From Scolanthus callimorphus (Eukaryota > Cnidaria > Anthozoa > Actiniaria > Edwardsiidae): DNA of 64,000 bases. The position numbers were made by a program, and so were the translations under genes. The notes under the pieces are model-generated. The model saw nothing but the letters and a program-made list of their open reading frames with translations. It was not told where the DNA came from and searched no databases. The stretch is taken from assembly GCA_033964015.1 (NCBI GenBank), contig CM066921.1:22735355-22799354 (forward strand), read 5' to 3'. Numbering within the stretch: position 1 is the stretch's first letter; every line of letters begins with the position of its first letter. Positions 1 to 13,700 of the stretch are shown one piece after another.

Positions 1-526
1 AACAATAGAACACTTCTTCTTTGAATGTCCATTCATTACACATTTTTTGGAAAAAGATAAGAGAGTTTCTTCTGGAGTACTGTTATTACGACTGGATTCC
101 TACCCTTCAGACAGTCCTTTTTGGAATTTTTGAGCCAAGAAAGGAGTTTTAACTCTTGCCAACTATGTTCTTCTCGAATGCAAACATTTAATATTTCAAG
201 GCAAACAGAAATCTTTTCCCCTACTTTAAATTTACTGCTTAAAAAGCTTAAGAGGACGTATGTAACTGAACAATATTTAGCGAGTCAGAAAGGCCTGTTA
301 GATTTACATGATCAAAAGTGGAAACTTTAAAAGTTGTTCTTTGTTAGTTCAACAAAGGGAGTATGCTAAGAAAGGAAACCGTCTGCCATAAGTGTGTTTT
401 TGTTGTTCTTTTTGTTTGTTTGTTTGTTTGTTTGTTTTTGTTCTATGTTGATTATTGAACATTGTATATTTGTTGTTGTATATTAGGAAATATGTAATAA
501 CATAAAAATAAAGTGGAAAAAAAAAA
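1..526 (+). mobile_element. 3' end of an L1-clade LINE (partial)
   Basis: The second forward frame from base 2 reads TIEHFFFECPFITHF and then FWNF before a stop. This is the cysteine-containing C-terminal zinc-finger-like tail (zf-RVT) that ends ORF2 of L1-type LINEs. A lysine-rich tail ORF (121-330) is in a different frame, so the copy carries a frame break. A GTTT microsatellite (about 414-437), an AATAAA at 507-512 and a run of ten A at 517-526 close the element. The rest of the element lies left of the window. It may be the same clade as the LINE at 44035-49200, but I could not align the two over a shared segment. Confidence 0.65.
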
Positions 527-1132
527 GCTTCTCGTTGAAATTATCTTGTAAAGTAAATATCTGGACATTGCCTTGCATACCCAGGGTAGAAATACCCGAA
601 CTTTGGAAGAACCAGAGAGATTTTGTTTCCAAAACTTGTTGTGTTGACCACACGAGAGTTTGAGCGTTTTGTGTTTTGTGGAGGCGCGTGTGCCCACGTT
701 TCACAAAGCGCGCGAAAAACTGTGATGCGAAAAATGGAGATAAATACATTTCCCCTGCTTTTATCGTAACTAACTTCTATCAAAAACTATAAAACAAATT
801 TGATTTTTGTATGTGCTATCTGATTAATAGTCCGGGAATGCTGTACTAACTAAAAAACTCGTCGATTTTTTAAATTTAAATGACGGGGGCCCTGTGTAAT
901 TGGGGTATTCCACAAAAAATACCTCTCCTTCTTAGCCAATCAGCGCGCGCGATAGAATAGAGGTATGGGATTCTATATAATATATCAGAATTCAGAATCT
1001 TGACCATCAAGATTGTAGTGGTTATTTGCAAGGCTGAACATGTTCTTATATTTCTGGGCATTTGAATGGCAAATTTCAGTCTGTAGGTTCTAAAATCACT
1101 AGGTTCTGATATGCGGTTTTTTACTGTACACC

Positions 1133-1514
1133 AGACAGAGCGGAAATGACCAAAAATGAAATGTCTAACTTCGCCATATTTCAATATATAAGCTTAAGAT
1201 TCCGTATACAAAGAGTTTCTATGGCTAAAAGCTTAATTCCAAATTTTTAAGAAATTGAAGAATATGAATTTTAGATATGATTGAGCAAAGTTTGCATAAT
1301 TCCTGATCAAAGTACTAATTCTCCCATAAAATGGCACAGAAACCAATGTTTAAAGCCTAATATTTCAAAGACGGATCCATTAGAAAAAAGTTATTTTTGA
1401 TATTTTGTTTTTAATCAGACAAGGAGTCTGTATGCAAAACATCAAGCTCATCTGAGCTAACCTGACCTTATTATTTGAAATTTAGTGGTCTAAGCAGGTC
1501 ATTTCCGCTCTGCC
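1133..1514. mobile_element. hAT-like MITE with 8-bp target duplication
   Basis: Inverted ends AGACAGAGCGGAAATGACC (from 1133) and GGTCATTTCCGCTCTGCC (to 1514) face each other. The flanking octamer TGTACACC is identical on both sides (1125-1132 and 1515-1522). An 8-bp duplication with CAG-like inverted ends points to a non-autonomous hAT element. No ORF of note lies inside. The stretch 527-1132 shows no gene. Confidence 0.65.
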
Positions 1515-1636
1515 TGTACACCATATGATAGATTCGCTATCACTCTCCCACATGAGGAACAACACATTGGCCTAGTTTCCTGATTGAAGGCTCTTCTCTG
1601 TTATGATCCTGATAGTTCACATCCTCCCGTTTGCAG

Positions 1637-1744
1637 AATGCTGCCGCCGCCACAAGCAGACGAGGAGGGCGATCCAAGCCTCTTTCTTCATCCGCCGATA
1701 ACGTCACTCTGACGACAGCAGACGTTCTGCCAGATGACGCAGAG
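1637..1744 (+). CDS. BTAF1: BTAF1 exon: low-complexity linker
   Basis: It is bounded by TTGCAG and GTGTGT. Of the three frames only one is open ([14 protein letters not shown]...), 36 codons rich in Ala, Ser, Thr and Arg. It ends in phase 0, matching the next exon. Low complexity makes homology hard to judge, so assignment rests on splice signals, frame and position just before the conserved [11 protein letters not shown] exon. Confidence 0.6.
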
Positions 1745-4700
1745 GTGTGTCGACATTAAACATGTATTCTGTACATCGCACGAGTCGCGAATAAATTGAG
1801 ACATTTGGGTATAAAAATGATCACCGGCGCCCGGTAGAATTGTTGAATAGGACATTTGCATGATGACGTCATTTGACTAGAACTACCAGAATCATTTTCA
1901 ATTTTCTTTTCTTATTTAGATCAACAAATTCCTTCGTGAATAAGTACATAGTAGCCTTAATTTTCTACACAATAAGCCACCACGCAAAGGTTTCTAGTAG
2001 TTGTATCAACCACGTCATAGTGCAAATTTCCTATTCAGGTCTTCTCAAAAAGTTCAACTCCACACTGAATCTCACTCATTTATAGCCAGTCAGCGTATGT
2101 AGTAGCTATGGGTTTCATAATAAAGCATAATTGCAGTAGATAAGCGCAACCATTCAGTTTATGTTACCATTATGAAGTACAAAGCCTGGCATTAACAAGA
2201 GGTGGCACTGGCGCCTAAATAAACCTAAAATAAGCCTAAAAGTGAAGTTTGGTTGCCATAATAAGCCATCTCTTTTTCCCGAATTAATACTTTTGACAGC
2301 TTATTTTGAGAATACCATTTTTATAAACCTGCAGACTGGAAAAAACTCGACATTTGGCGACAAGGTTGAGATTTTTGCTCGACAATCCCTAAATCTAGTC
2401 GTTATTGACGACCATATGATCACAATTTCCGGCCTTGCAGTAGAGTTAAGGTCATGATTTTTTCGTTACTCATTTGTGTCTAGGCAAGTAAGGCGTTAGC
2501 AGTTCAGCGACGAGGAGCCGAGTTTGCTCTCATCCGACTTGCAGAACACTTGGTTCTAGCCTGCCTACTAGTGTCCCTAAGCTTTGGGAACACATGGTCA
2601 TGCCCTTGGACGAGCTACGGGACTCTTCTGATAGCGGTAAGGAACACGTGCTCAGGGGGGGGGGGGGGGGGGGGGGTCTGGGGTGCCTGTGGACCCCCCC
2701 CCCCTTTTTGAAGAATTAGAAAATAACACCTATGTTGTATTGTGAATGTGCGCATTCTGATTGGTTAAAAAGCGTGTTTGTAAGAGACCTGAGAAACACG
2801 ATTGTCACGCAACGCTGTCGCGCGTGTGTATGTTATTTTCTAAAAGCAATAAAAGTACTTTCTGCGTGCTCTCTGGTTTCTTACAAACACTCGGGGAATG
2901 TTGGTCGAACTGATAAAACTTGAAAGACACTCGCCTTCGGCTCGTGTCTTTCAAGTTTTGATCAGTTCTCCAACATCCCCCTCGTGTTTGTAAGAAAGCA
3001 GAAAGCACGCGGAAAGTACTTTTATTGCTTAAAAATACAGTAAACATTAACAAAAAATCGGTAAGCTGGAAAAGGGTACCATACATTTGTACAGATGTGT
3101 CTCCCCCCCCCCCCACCCCACCCCCCTCCTTCTGAAATCCTGGCTACGCCCCTGTTGCTGCGCAATTCGACGTAGAGAGTCTTTATTTACAAAATAAACT
3201 TCCCACTTAGTGACAAATGAATTAGCGCGAAACTTGTGATGAATAGCTGGATGCATTAATGTGAATGGTGTGATGAAGGCCATGATGAAGGGGTTATTAT
3301 ATAAGAAAGAATGCATGGTATTCCAGACAGTAAAATGCTTGTCTTGCGATATTTTAAAAATTGAGCCTGAATAGACCGGTGTTTACATCTTGTTGCCACC
3401 CAATTCACATCACGTGACGATTCATTTGGCAGATACAATTGTGAAATTTCTCTCACACGACCGAGCGTATGCAGGTATGTACGAAACTAATGGGTGGCAA
3501 CAAGATGTAGTCACCATTATTATTTTGTCTATTAGGAATTTTGAGGGAAGAAATGAAATAAGGCGAGCCGTGACGAAACTGCAACTTTTGCTATTTTTTA
3601 CAGATCTGGAAACATTTCGCGGTAATGATGTTGCTGCCCAGGCTCTCGTGAATGCGTTACAAGTGCTTGAGGTTATTGTTCCTGCGTTACCGGACAAACT
3701 CCTTTCTAAGGTATGAAGTGTAGCGCACTGGTGAGGGTTTAAAGAGCCTGTGTCAGCTGCCTTTTTGACAGCATAGCAACATAGCAAGTCCGAGAAAGCA
3801 TCCATTTCCATCGGCTGATTTAGAGAATACAGATTGAAGTTGGCATATCAAGTCTGAAACTTTGCTTTTAGATGTTTATTAAGATATTTCTACACGTAAT
3901 TCTTCTTCTTATATCGAACGAAACCAATAACAAAGGAGTGGCTGACACGGGCTCTTTAAGTTAGTAATCAGGTCACGGGTTAGGGTTCCAGACAGGGGAG
4001 AATTATTATAAGGGGTAGTTATATATCTAGAGATAACTCATACGCCCTCCCCGGCATTCAACATGAGCACTGAACACGAGAGTGTGGTGCAGTGTGATCA
4101 GTATGACGGCATTTTGACACTCGTACAACAACACAAGGTGGGGTAGTTATATATCTAGAGATAACTCATACGCCCTCCCCGCCAGGCAACCCTGAGTGAG
4201 GCAACCAAACGAATCGTCAAAAAGTCCCGTCCAAAATGCAACGACCGTTTACGAACAACAATCGTATTGTCTTACTCCTGCCCAGTAAACGAGCAAGAAC
4301 TGCGACAGCTCCATTTAGTTTATCTCATTAATAAGAGGAAGACGAAAATATAAATACCACTCTTGTTGTTTCCAGGTAGTGGATCTCCTGCCATGTCTCG
4401 TCCAGTGCCTCCAGCACCCTTACAGTGCGGTACGTCACATGGGCGGGCGGTGTATGGGTGTGGCATGTAAAGTGGCTACACACCACAGCATGGTTACCGT
4501 GGTAGAGCGTGTCATTCCACTACTGGACACCGGCGATAACATGGTCAAGAGACAAGGCTCTGTTGAAGCCATCTCACGTATCCAAATGCTGCTATGTCAT
4601 CTCTTTATATTTATTTATTTATTTGTTATTATCTTTATTTATTGTTGTTATGTTAGAGTGAATTTCTCAACGTATCACCTCAATTTTAGGCGCCGTACCA

Positions 4701-7700
4701 ATGATATCAACACGTATTTTCTGTTTGCAAAGTTGACATTTTACTATGTTGCAAAGTTCACATTTTATTATGGTGCGCTAATTAGCCAGTTTTCAGTTTA
4801 TTTGTTTGTTTCCCCCAAACGTGAGAACTTTGATAACTCTAGGAAGCTCTTTCCAGTAGTGTTAGTTTGCCCGCGTGCGAAGTTGCAAATTGATAAGCAC
4901 ACCAACAGAGAAAGCTTCCATTATTCCCTTGACATTGCCGTTAGATGTTATCGACCGCATGCAGTTAGACATCGTCCCATACGTGGTGTTGCTAGTGGTT
5001 CCCATACTTGGACGCATGAGTGATCAATGTGAAGATGTCCGTCTCTTAGCAACGCACTGTTTTGCCACCTTAATAAGCCTAATGCCGCTGGAGGTAAGTT
5101 TTAACTCTATTGACAATCTTAGGGTATGCGGCCTCCGTTTAAGCCACGGGGACAACTACCATCGCAAACACCAGGAAATGGAACTTATCTTTAACTTGGG
5201 AACTCTTAGCCCACGTGGACTCAACATCAATTTCCACTATCTCTGACTGTTCGAACTCATCTAGAGAGCGCGCGCTATTTGTTTTAGCGCGCGCTTTTCC
5301 GTTAGGATTTTAGCATGGCGAATACCGCCTTTTTACACACTGATGAAGGGCCATGCCCGAAACGTTTGTATTAAATTATACTGACACTTTTTCAATTTAT
5401 TGATTCGATTTTATACCATTTCTATACAAGTGTCACGCATCACCCTGAGTTTTAACTCTATCTTATTTTTCTTTAACTTTCAATGTCACCCTTGAGTGAT
5501 GTTCCCCAGGCAAATACGGTTCAATAATAGCATCTTTACCTTGGGCGTAATGTTGTCCCATTTCAGATCACTTGGCATTCATTTGAATATTCTCTCTTTG
5601 TTTGGGTTGCTTCCATATTCATATATTCTTCGGTACGTAGCGGAAAAACAAAGAAAGAATACTCATGGGAATGCCACGTAATCTGAATTGGGAGAACATT
5701 ACGCCCAAGGTAAAGAGGTATATTAGTGTTTTTGTCGTTGTGTATAAACTTGTGGCTCGCGCATTGGAGCAGGGTTTAGCGGTCACGGGTGCTTGTAAGG
5801 AAAGATTTGATTGTGTGTATCCATACAGTAAAACATTTTTCGCGTTTAATATGAATGGTGCCTACGTTTTGAGCACATCAGTCTTTTGGCGGAATAAGTC
5901 AAGGTTTTTTGTTCTTTATGTAGAAAGGAGTTCCAGACCCGCCTGATATGCCAGCCAGCCTTGTTGAGCAGAAACAGAGAGAGCGTACATTCTTGGAACA
6001 GCTTCTTGATAGCAAGAAACTACAAAACTACAACATCCCTATCCCCATCAAGGCTGAACTAAGGAAATACCAACAGGTGTGTTATATGCCTTCTTCCTCG
6101 CATAATACTAAGAGTACGGCATCCATGGCAAGGATTGATGAGTTCATGTGGCCCTCCCTCCCAATACTGCAAAGCTGCAATGTTTAAGACCGACTCCCAA
6201 GACTTCGAGCTCATAATAAGCTGAATAGACCGATCCCGTCTTCGCTTGATTAATCAGCAAACATTCGGCTTTTTTTCCCAGTGGAATTCAAAATGTCCGA
6301 GCAACAAACTTCAAGATTTTCTTGAAATCCTTCAGCTTTTCCTGATGGAATTATCAATGTCTTTTCCATGCTCTATGTCAAAGAGACAAAGGCACCCGAA
6401 AAAAAATATTTTTATTATTATATGTTTACTTGTGTAGGATGGTGTGAACTGGCTGGCGTTCCTGAGCAAATACAAGCTGCACGGGATCCTTTGTGACGGT
6501 ATCCTTGACTTGTATTTGTAGCTTCCTCTACGCTGAGCCATGCTCTCCTGCTAATTCATAGATCCGACCTGTCATTACTGTTTCTATGTCCCACACATAA
6601 ACCAAGTTTTTCCTAAAAAAGAGTACAAAAATATTCCGATATCTTTATATCTATACTAGATATCTTTATCTCCGTATCATTTGAATTTACACTGTCATAA
6701 AAGGCAAAAAAGTGCTGGAAATCGGACTGATTTCGGAAATCATTACATACTGTTTGTGGAACACGATCAGTCCCAGTGAGAGAAACTCTCTAACTCTGAT
6801 TGGTATCTCCAGATAGCGTAAATGGCTTCATTGTTTGATCGGATCTATGAATTATATGACAAAACAAAGAACTGTGCGCGTAAATCATTTGCATTCACAT
6901 TGTTGCATTGTTGGCTGCTCCTGCGCATGCTCGGTGACCAAACGATCTTGGTGCCCATCAGTCAAACGTTTGGATAGCCCGATAGATTTTACGAACCCTC
7001 TGAGATGTTTTTTGGTTGCGACGTGCTAATGTTTTGATTAGAATTGGGTATAGAAAAAGGACCAGTCTTTTGAGGAGCAATTTCGTTGTCGTTTAAAACG
7101 TTTATTGTCAGAACGCCAGTTTTCGATTGAAAATTAAGAGGTGAGGTTTGCAGAATTATGAAAACCGTCACATGCGTTAAAAATGCGTTGAAAAAGAAGT
7201 TACAAGTTAATAATGTATGTGTAGTTGATACATTTCCTTGACGTATGGTTGTAGATATGGGATTGGGTAAGACGTTACAGTCCATCTGTATCATGGCAGG
7301 GGATCATCACCTCAAACTACAAGCATACAAGGTAACATCATCTCTACCTTAACATGGGTAATAGTGTACATAAAACTACTCGGTAATAACATCTCCACCT
7401 TGGGATTTACTCAACATTGACATAGGGAACTTACGAGGTAACATCATCTGTACCTTGGGATTTACTCCACATGGTTAAAGGGAACTTACATCATCTCTAC
7501 CTTGGGATTTACTCGACATGGGTATAAGGAACTTACTAGGTAACATCATCTCTGCCTTTGGATTTACTCGACATGGGTATAGAGAACTTACTAGGTAACA
7601 TCATCTTTACCTTGGGATTTACTCAGCATGGGTATATTGAACTTACTAGGTAACACAATCTCTACCTTGGGATTTACTCAACATGGGTATAGAGAACTTA

Positions 7701-10700
7701 CTAGGTAACATCATCTTTACCTTGGGATTTACTCAGCATGGGGATAGGTAATATCATCTCTACTTGGGATTTACTTTTAAATTTATTTTGAGAAAATATT
7801 ATGTGTATTTCCTCGGCGGCCATAGTATTACAAACTTATACTATGGCAACTTGGGGAATTAAGTGATTTGATTTGCGGAGAAATGTTCTCCTAAATTCCC
7901 CTCTTGCCATCGTATAATTTATATAATTATAGGGAACTTGCAAGGTAGCATCTACACCTTGGGCATACCTCCCCACTGTATAACTAATTTTCTGTGTTCC
8001 CTCAGGAAACTGGTAATCCCGATTGTAAACCCCTGCCTTCTCTAGTAATCTGTCCGCCCACCTTGACTGGTCACTGGGTGTACGAGGTAGAGAAGTTTGT
8101 ATTGAAGGAGCATCTCAAGCCATTACATTATACAGGATCACCTGTAGAAAGACAACGGTAAGATAAGACGGACGACTGTTGGCCGTCGCTTGATAAAGAG
8201 CCTGTGTCAGCCGCCATTTTGACAGCATAGCAACATACCAAGTCAGAGAACGCAACCCCTGGGCCACCATCCATATGGCCGTTGTACTTTTTTTCCGTTT
8301 TTTAAAAAGAGAACACTTTAAGTAAACTAAATTTACCCCTTACACTCCGAGAATTTTCACGGGCATCAGCTAGTTGTATATTATACGGCTCTTCTATTTC
8401 CCATAGATTACGAAGCAAAGTCAAGAACCACAACCTTGTGGTGGCTTCCTATGATATTGTCAGGAATGACGGCGATTTCTTCAAGTAAGAGTATTCAATG
8501 TTACTTTATTTTCAGGAAGCAAAATGTCAGCTTTGCTTATTCTCTTGCATAGGTCCATCCACTGGAACTACTGTATCCTTGATGAAGGACATATCATAAA
8601 GAACGGCAAAACCAAGGTAAGACTAAAAACAAGAAAATGGTGTTGTTTTTTGTAAGAGAAAACATGCTGCCAATGTATGGTACAACATGAGACTTTATTT
8701 CATATGGGAATATATGCACAACACATTAGGCTTGCACTGCAATTCTAACAACACAACAATATCTGTATTTCATATGGGAGCATATGTACAACACATTAGG
8801 CTTGCACTGCAATTCTAACAACACAACAATATCTGTATTTCATATGGGAACATATGCACAACACATTTGGCTTGCACTGCAATTCTAACAACACAACAAA
8901 ACCTGTATTTCATATAGGAACAATCATATGCACATCATCCCTCGCTGGGAACTCGATATCTGATATTACGATCGCTACAACAAAACTACCGAGACCTGGA
9001 AATCCAAATGACAAAGGAACCTCCTTTTTGTGCCGTGTAAATAAAGTAAAGTAAAGGTAAAGTATTTGCAACCGACTCCCCAGACTCGCGGCTCGTAAGC
9101 TAAATTACGCTGGGTCCCAACGGCGCCACTGGCAGCCAAGCGGTCGTAAGAGTAGACACTGAGAGTGGTTACTGCCAGAGGGTTTATTACATCCCCAGTG
9201 GTTCTTTAACGTCCCCCTGAAAATGGGTAGAGTAGAAAGACGAGACGGGATCTCGGTTTATTGTCTCATCCGAAAGACGTGAAACACAGTAGAACAAAGT
9301 TCAACGCACAACTCACAAATGTAGCTGTAACTACATGTTGAGAGTGTTAGTAAATAATAAAAGAGTAGCATCCCCTCACGCACAGCTTCGCCTGCCCTGT
9401 GGGCTACTTAGCCCCCGTCAGTGACTCTGAGACAACAACGTCAACCCACCGGGATGCTAATATAGAAACTCAGAAGTGGAAACCCTGTAGAGAAGATCAT
9501 GTGGGCCGATGTGTAAAGTGCACAAGGGACCACCGGCTCTTCGGTTTTCATTTGTTTATCCCCAGTGGTTACCCATAGTGGTTCAACCGCTTTACCAGCT
9601 CTAGCAGACATATAACTGATTGTGCCGTATCCCTATACCCACGCCCTCTAGGCGTTGTGTCTACATATAGTTTCCCACGCATTCAACGAAGTAGAGTATG
9701 TTGAGTGACGACAGTTTGTTTTGAATTGCTGTTCCAGGTATCGCGAGTGATCAAGCAACTCCGCGCGAGTCACAGGTTAATCCTGAGTGGAACACCTATA
9801 CAGGTATCACATTTGCATGTTTATTTAACAATTAGTGATAATCGGCCATTAGTCACTCCGAGATGAAGTCGGGGCTGAGGCGACGAACTCGAGCCTGAGG
9901 CTATTAATTGTTTTAGTATGATTGCTCACGTGACTCGTCCGATATTTAGATAAAAGGCCTTGTTTTTTGGATTGTTTCACGATCATAACAAAATTCGAGC
10001 GCGTACTCCCAGTCGTTTCCTTTCAACGTTTTGTGATATCCGAAGCAAGGTCGAGGCAAGTGTAAATTTCCTTGACCTTTACAACCTTTTTGTGCATTTA
10101 CAAAATATGTAGATTTTTTTTAAATATTTGTACATGATTGGGGAGAGGATAAGGTCCTATCAAAGCTGGGTGTTTAGAGATTTGATCATGGTTGTGTTTG
10201 TTTTCAGAATAACGTGCTGGAGCTGTGGTCGCTGTTCGATTTCCTGATGCCTGGATTCCTCGGCACCGAGAAGCAGTTCCAGGCGCGGTACGGCAAACCC
10301 ATCCTGCAGAGCCGAGATGCCAAGTCATCATCCAAAGAGCAAGAAGCAGGTCACTACTAGACTATTCAACAATAAGACCTCGAGCCCGAAAGGGCTACGG
10401 GCCAATAGCCCATGAGGCCGCAGGCCGACCGTGGCCCTTGAGGGCGAGAGGTCTAATTGTTTTAGTATCGCCCAACTAGTTGGACAAAAAAGTGAAAAAT
10501 TGTCTAAAAAATCACAAGAAACCCCGACAAAACGAGAAGCGGTCGCCATTCTTTTCATGTTCAAAATCGGCGCTTTCGCTACTAGAGGTCTATTGACTAA
10601 AAGTCCCCTAGTAGCGTAGCCAATCAGAGTGCAGCATTGACAATAGTCCACTAGTTGGGTGATACTAATGTGATTTAGCGGTCTATTATCAATGCTCTAT

Positions 10701-13700
10701 TCTGATTGCTAGATCAACTAGTAGGCTATAAGCTACAGAAAACACCCGCATTTAAGGAAAGTCCATTTCAGGATCAGCCTGAATAGAGCTTCCATATAAT
10801 ATATACTGTAAGGTTCTAATAAAACAGGTATCTAAAATAACTCAATTCAGCCTGATGTTCTTAATCCATTCGTACTTATATGCGGGTGGTTACTGTATAC
10901 AGCTATTTCAATAAACGTTGTCGGAGCAAACGCGACCGCACTACAGGAATAATGATGTAAGACTGTGAGAGAATAAGAAAAAGAATCGAGAGTCGGAGCA
11001 AACGCGACCGCACTACAGCAATTATGTTGCAGAACTGTGAGAGAATAAGAAAAACAATAAGAATAAGGTAGTACACGTGTGCTTTGCGATACCAAAAATA
11101 TTTTTTTTTGCTACGTAAGGTGTTTACCCATATTCCTTAGCGGTCTGGTCGCGTAGGCTAGAGCTCTTTACCGACGTTTCTTGAAATAGCTGTATGTTGC
11201 ATGGCCTTAGTGACGAAGAAAATAGCAGGAAGCACGAGCGAAGAACTTGTGAAACTTATGATTTCACATCGATTCGATTGTTGTTGTTTAAAACCCTTCG
11301 TTTTTGTTTTTGTTTTGTTTTATTGTTGCAGGGGCTCTGGCGATGGAGTCGCTTCACCGTCAGGTCTTACCGTTCTTACTAAGAAGACTGAAGGAGGATG
11401 TCCTGCAGGATCTCCCACCCAAGATCATACAAGACTACTACTGTGATCTTAGTCCCCTTCAGGTTGGTGGTGATAGTGTTTCCTTATAATGTACAACCAC
11501 CTACTGGCTTTACTAGGGACACTATCAAGTGTCACCCGAGGGACCTAGCGAAAATGAGCTTTCTCATATTTTCTAACTTCGCAGTTTAGGAACACATAAG
11601 CTCGAGATTTTGTACACAAGTGGTAGACAAAGACGACATTCCAAATTTTGATGAAATTTGAAGGATATGATCTTTAGGTATCAATGCTATACTGTGGGAG
11701 AGTTGATACTTTGATCAGCACACAAAAAAATAGGTTGTGTTTTTTGTGAATTTGCAATGTTGCTTAATAGCATCAATCTCTATCTCAACTACGCTTTCAT
11801 TGTTATCTGCGTCACTTTACCCTTGCATGTTACGACAACGTATTTGTGCTTCTTTCCTTTCCGTACTTTCCAGGTTCAGCTTTACGAAGATTTTGCCAAG
11901 TCGCAAACCAAGAAGGGTTTAGAGGAGTCTTTATCCCTGTCAGACGAGAGGGAGGGGAACGAAAAGACCAACAAGAGTTCCACTCATATATTCCAGGTAC
12001 ATTAGCAAATGCCGCCACATTATCGAGCGTCTCTATCTCTTGTTAGTAGATCCCTAGTTTTTTAACAATAAAGAGCTTTTGGCGAAGAAGAGCTCCACTC
12101 ATATATTCCAGGTACATTAGCAAATTCACCGATCCTGCATTCATTGTTCTACCTCCCTAGTTACTGTTGCTACGTCGGACAAATCAAAATGGTTCTGTTG
12201 TCATAGAACATGGAAAAGGCGCCGATTGCACGAAGGTGCTAGAAGCTACCTCATAATATTTCACAGGCCGAATGGGCTATTGACTCAGAGACCATTTGGG
12301 CGAGAGGAATAATTGTTTTAGTCAAATCAAACTAGTGGGTCCATTCCTATAGCCAAAACGTTTTCTGGTCTGGTCATTTGCCGTTTTCTGGCTTTCGAAT
12401 CCGACACTTTTCGCTACTAGTAGGCTTTAACTTATAGCATACTAGTAGTTCAACCAATCAGAACACAGCATTGACAATAGACCACTAGTGTGATCTGACT
12501 ATGGGAAAAGCTGAAGAACTCATTTTAAAGTGCGTATCATCCCTGAAAAGAGCGAAATGGGACAAATAGTAAAGGACATTAGAGGTAACTTCATGAAAAC
12601 TGTTTTTCATTTTATTGAAAAATTAATATTTTACAGATTTTTGAATTATTTCCTTCAACGAAGAAGGCCGCGCTAAAATAGACATGGGTCGAGTGACGTG
12701 GCGAGATTGTTAAAACCATAGTTAGTCCGGCGGATTAGCGTAAAATTGTGCACTTTTGGCTAAAGACACCAAACTTTGCATGTCAATAGTTTTCAATAGT
12801 TTATTGAAAATAAGATATGGAGGCACGCTAAATTGTATACGTAGCGAAAGCTAGAACAGTTTTAGTGTGAACAATTGTTTTGCCATTGGCAGCCATCTTT
12901 GCATCCTTTGTTATTCATTAGCTCTGCGGCACTTCGTGAAATCTTCCATCGTTCGTGTTTATAGAGTATAGCTCAGTACTGGGAAGAAATATCATTTGAA
13001 AATTTTAGAGCAAGCTTGTTTTTACACATTCGATACATGAGGTACCAATTATCTCGATCTTTTTTAGAATTTGTTGGTCATTCTACAAACACTTCATCAA
13101 ATCTTAGTCAGGCTATTGTTTTACAATATAAATCATAAACATTCCCAATAAACTGGTCGTGACATTTAATAAATCACCAAAAACTCTAACGAGAGGTTCA
13201 ACCGAAGTCAGTCAAATCGATCCATAGTTCAGAATTAGCAAATGTTGAGCTGTTGTGGCTGTGCAGTCTAGAGAACAACTTGAATGTTCACAAAGCTGAG
13301 TTCTAAACCTCATTTGAATAACAAAGCATTCAAAATGGCTGCTATTGAGCAAAACAATTGTTCACCCTTAAACCTCTCTAGCTTTCGCTATGAAAGAATT
13401 CTAGCGTGCCTCCATATCTACGATTTAAAAATACATTGAAAACTATCACCTGGCAAAAATTTGGAGCTTTAGCCTAAAATTTGCATTTTCCTCGAAAATT
13501 TGCTCTAAATACGAAATAATTTGCGTGTATAGATGTTGACAAGCGTATCAAAATTAGTTTCTATTGTGCATCTGTGGAAAATTATGTACTGTAGTGCAAC
13601 TCTCTCTTAATCTTCATTTGAGTGACAGCTGAAAACAATACCTCCGGACACGTCACAAGTAAGCTCGACCCGGTAATCCCATTATCGGCCTGTTTGCCAA

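Noticed and set aside
4578..5023. Read-through of BTAF1 exons at 4577 and into 4945
   Set aside because: The long ORFs there run through intronic AT-rich sequence; conserved residues stop at 4577 and resume at 4945 with matching phases.
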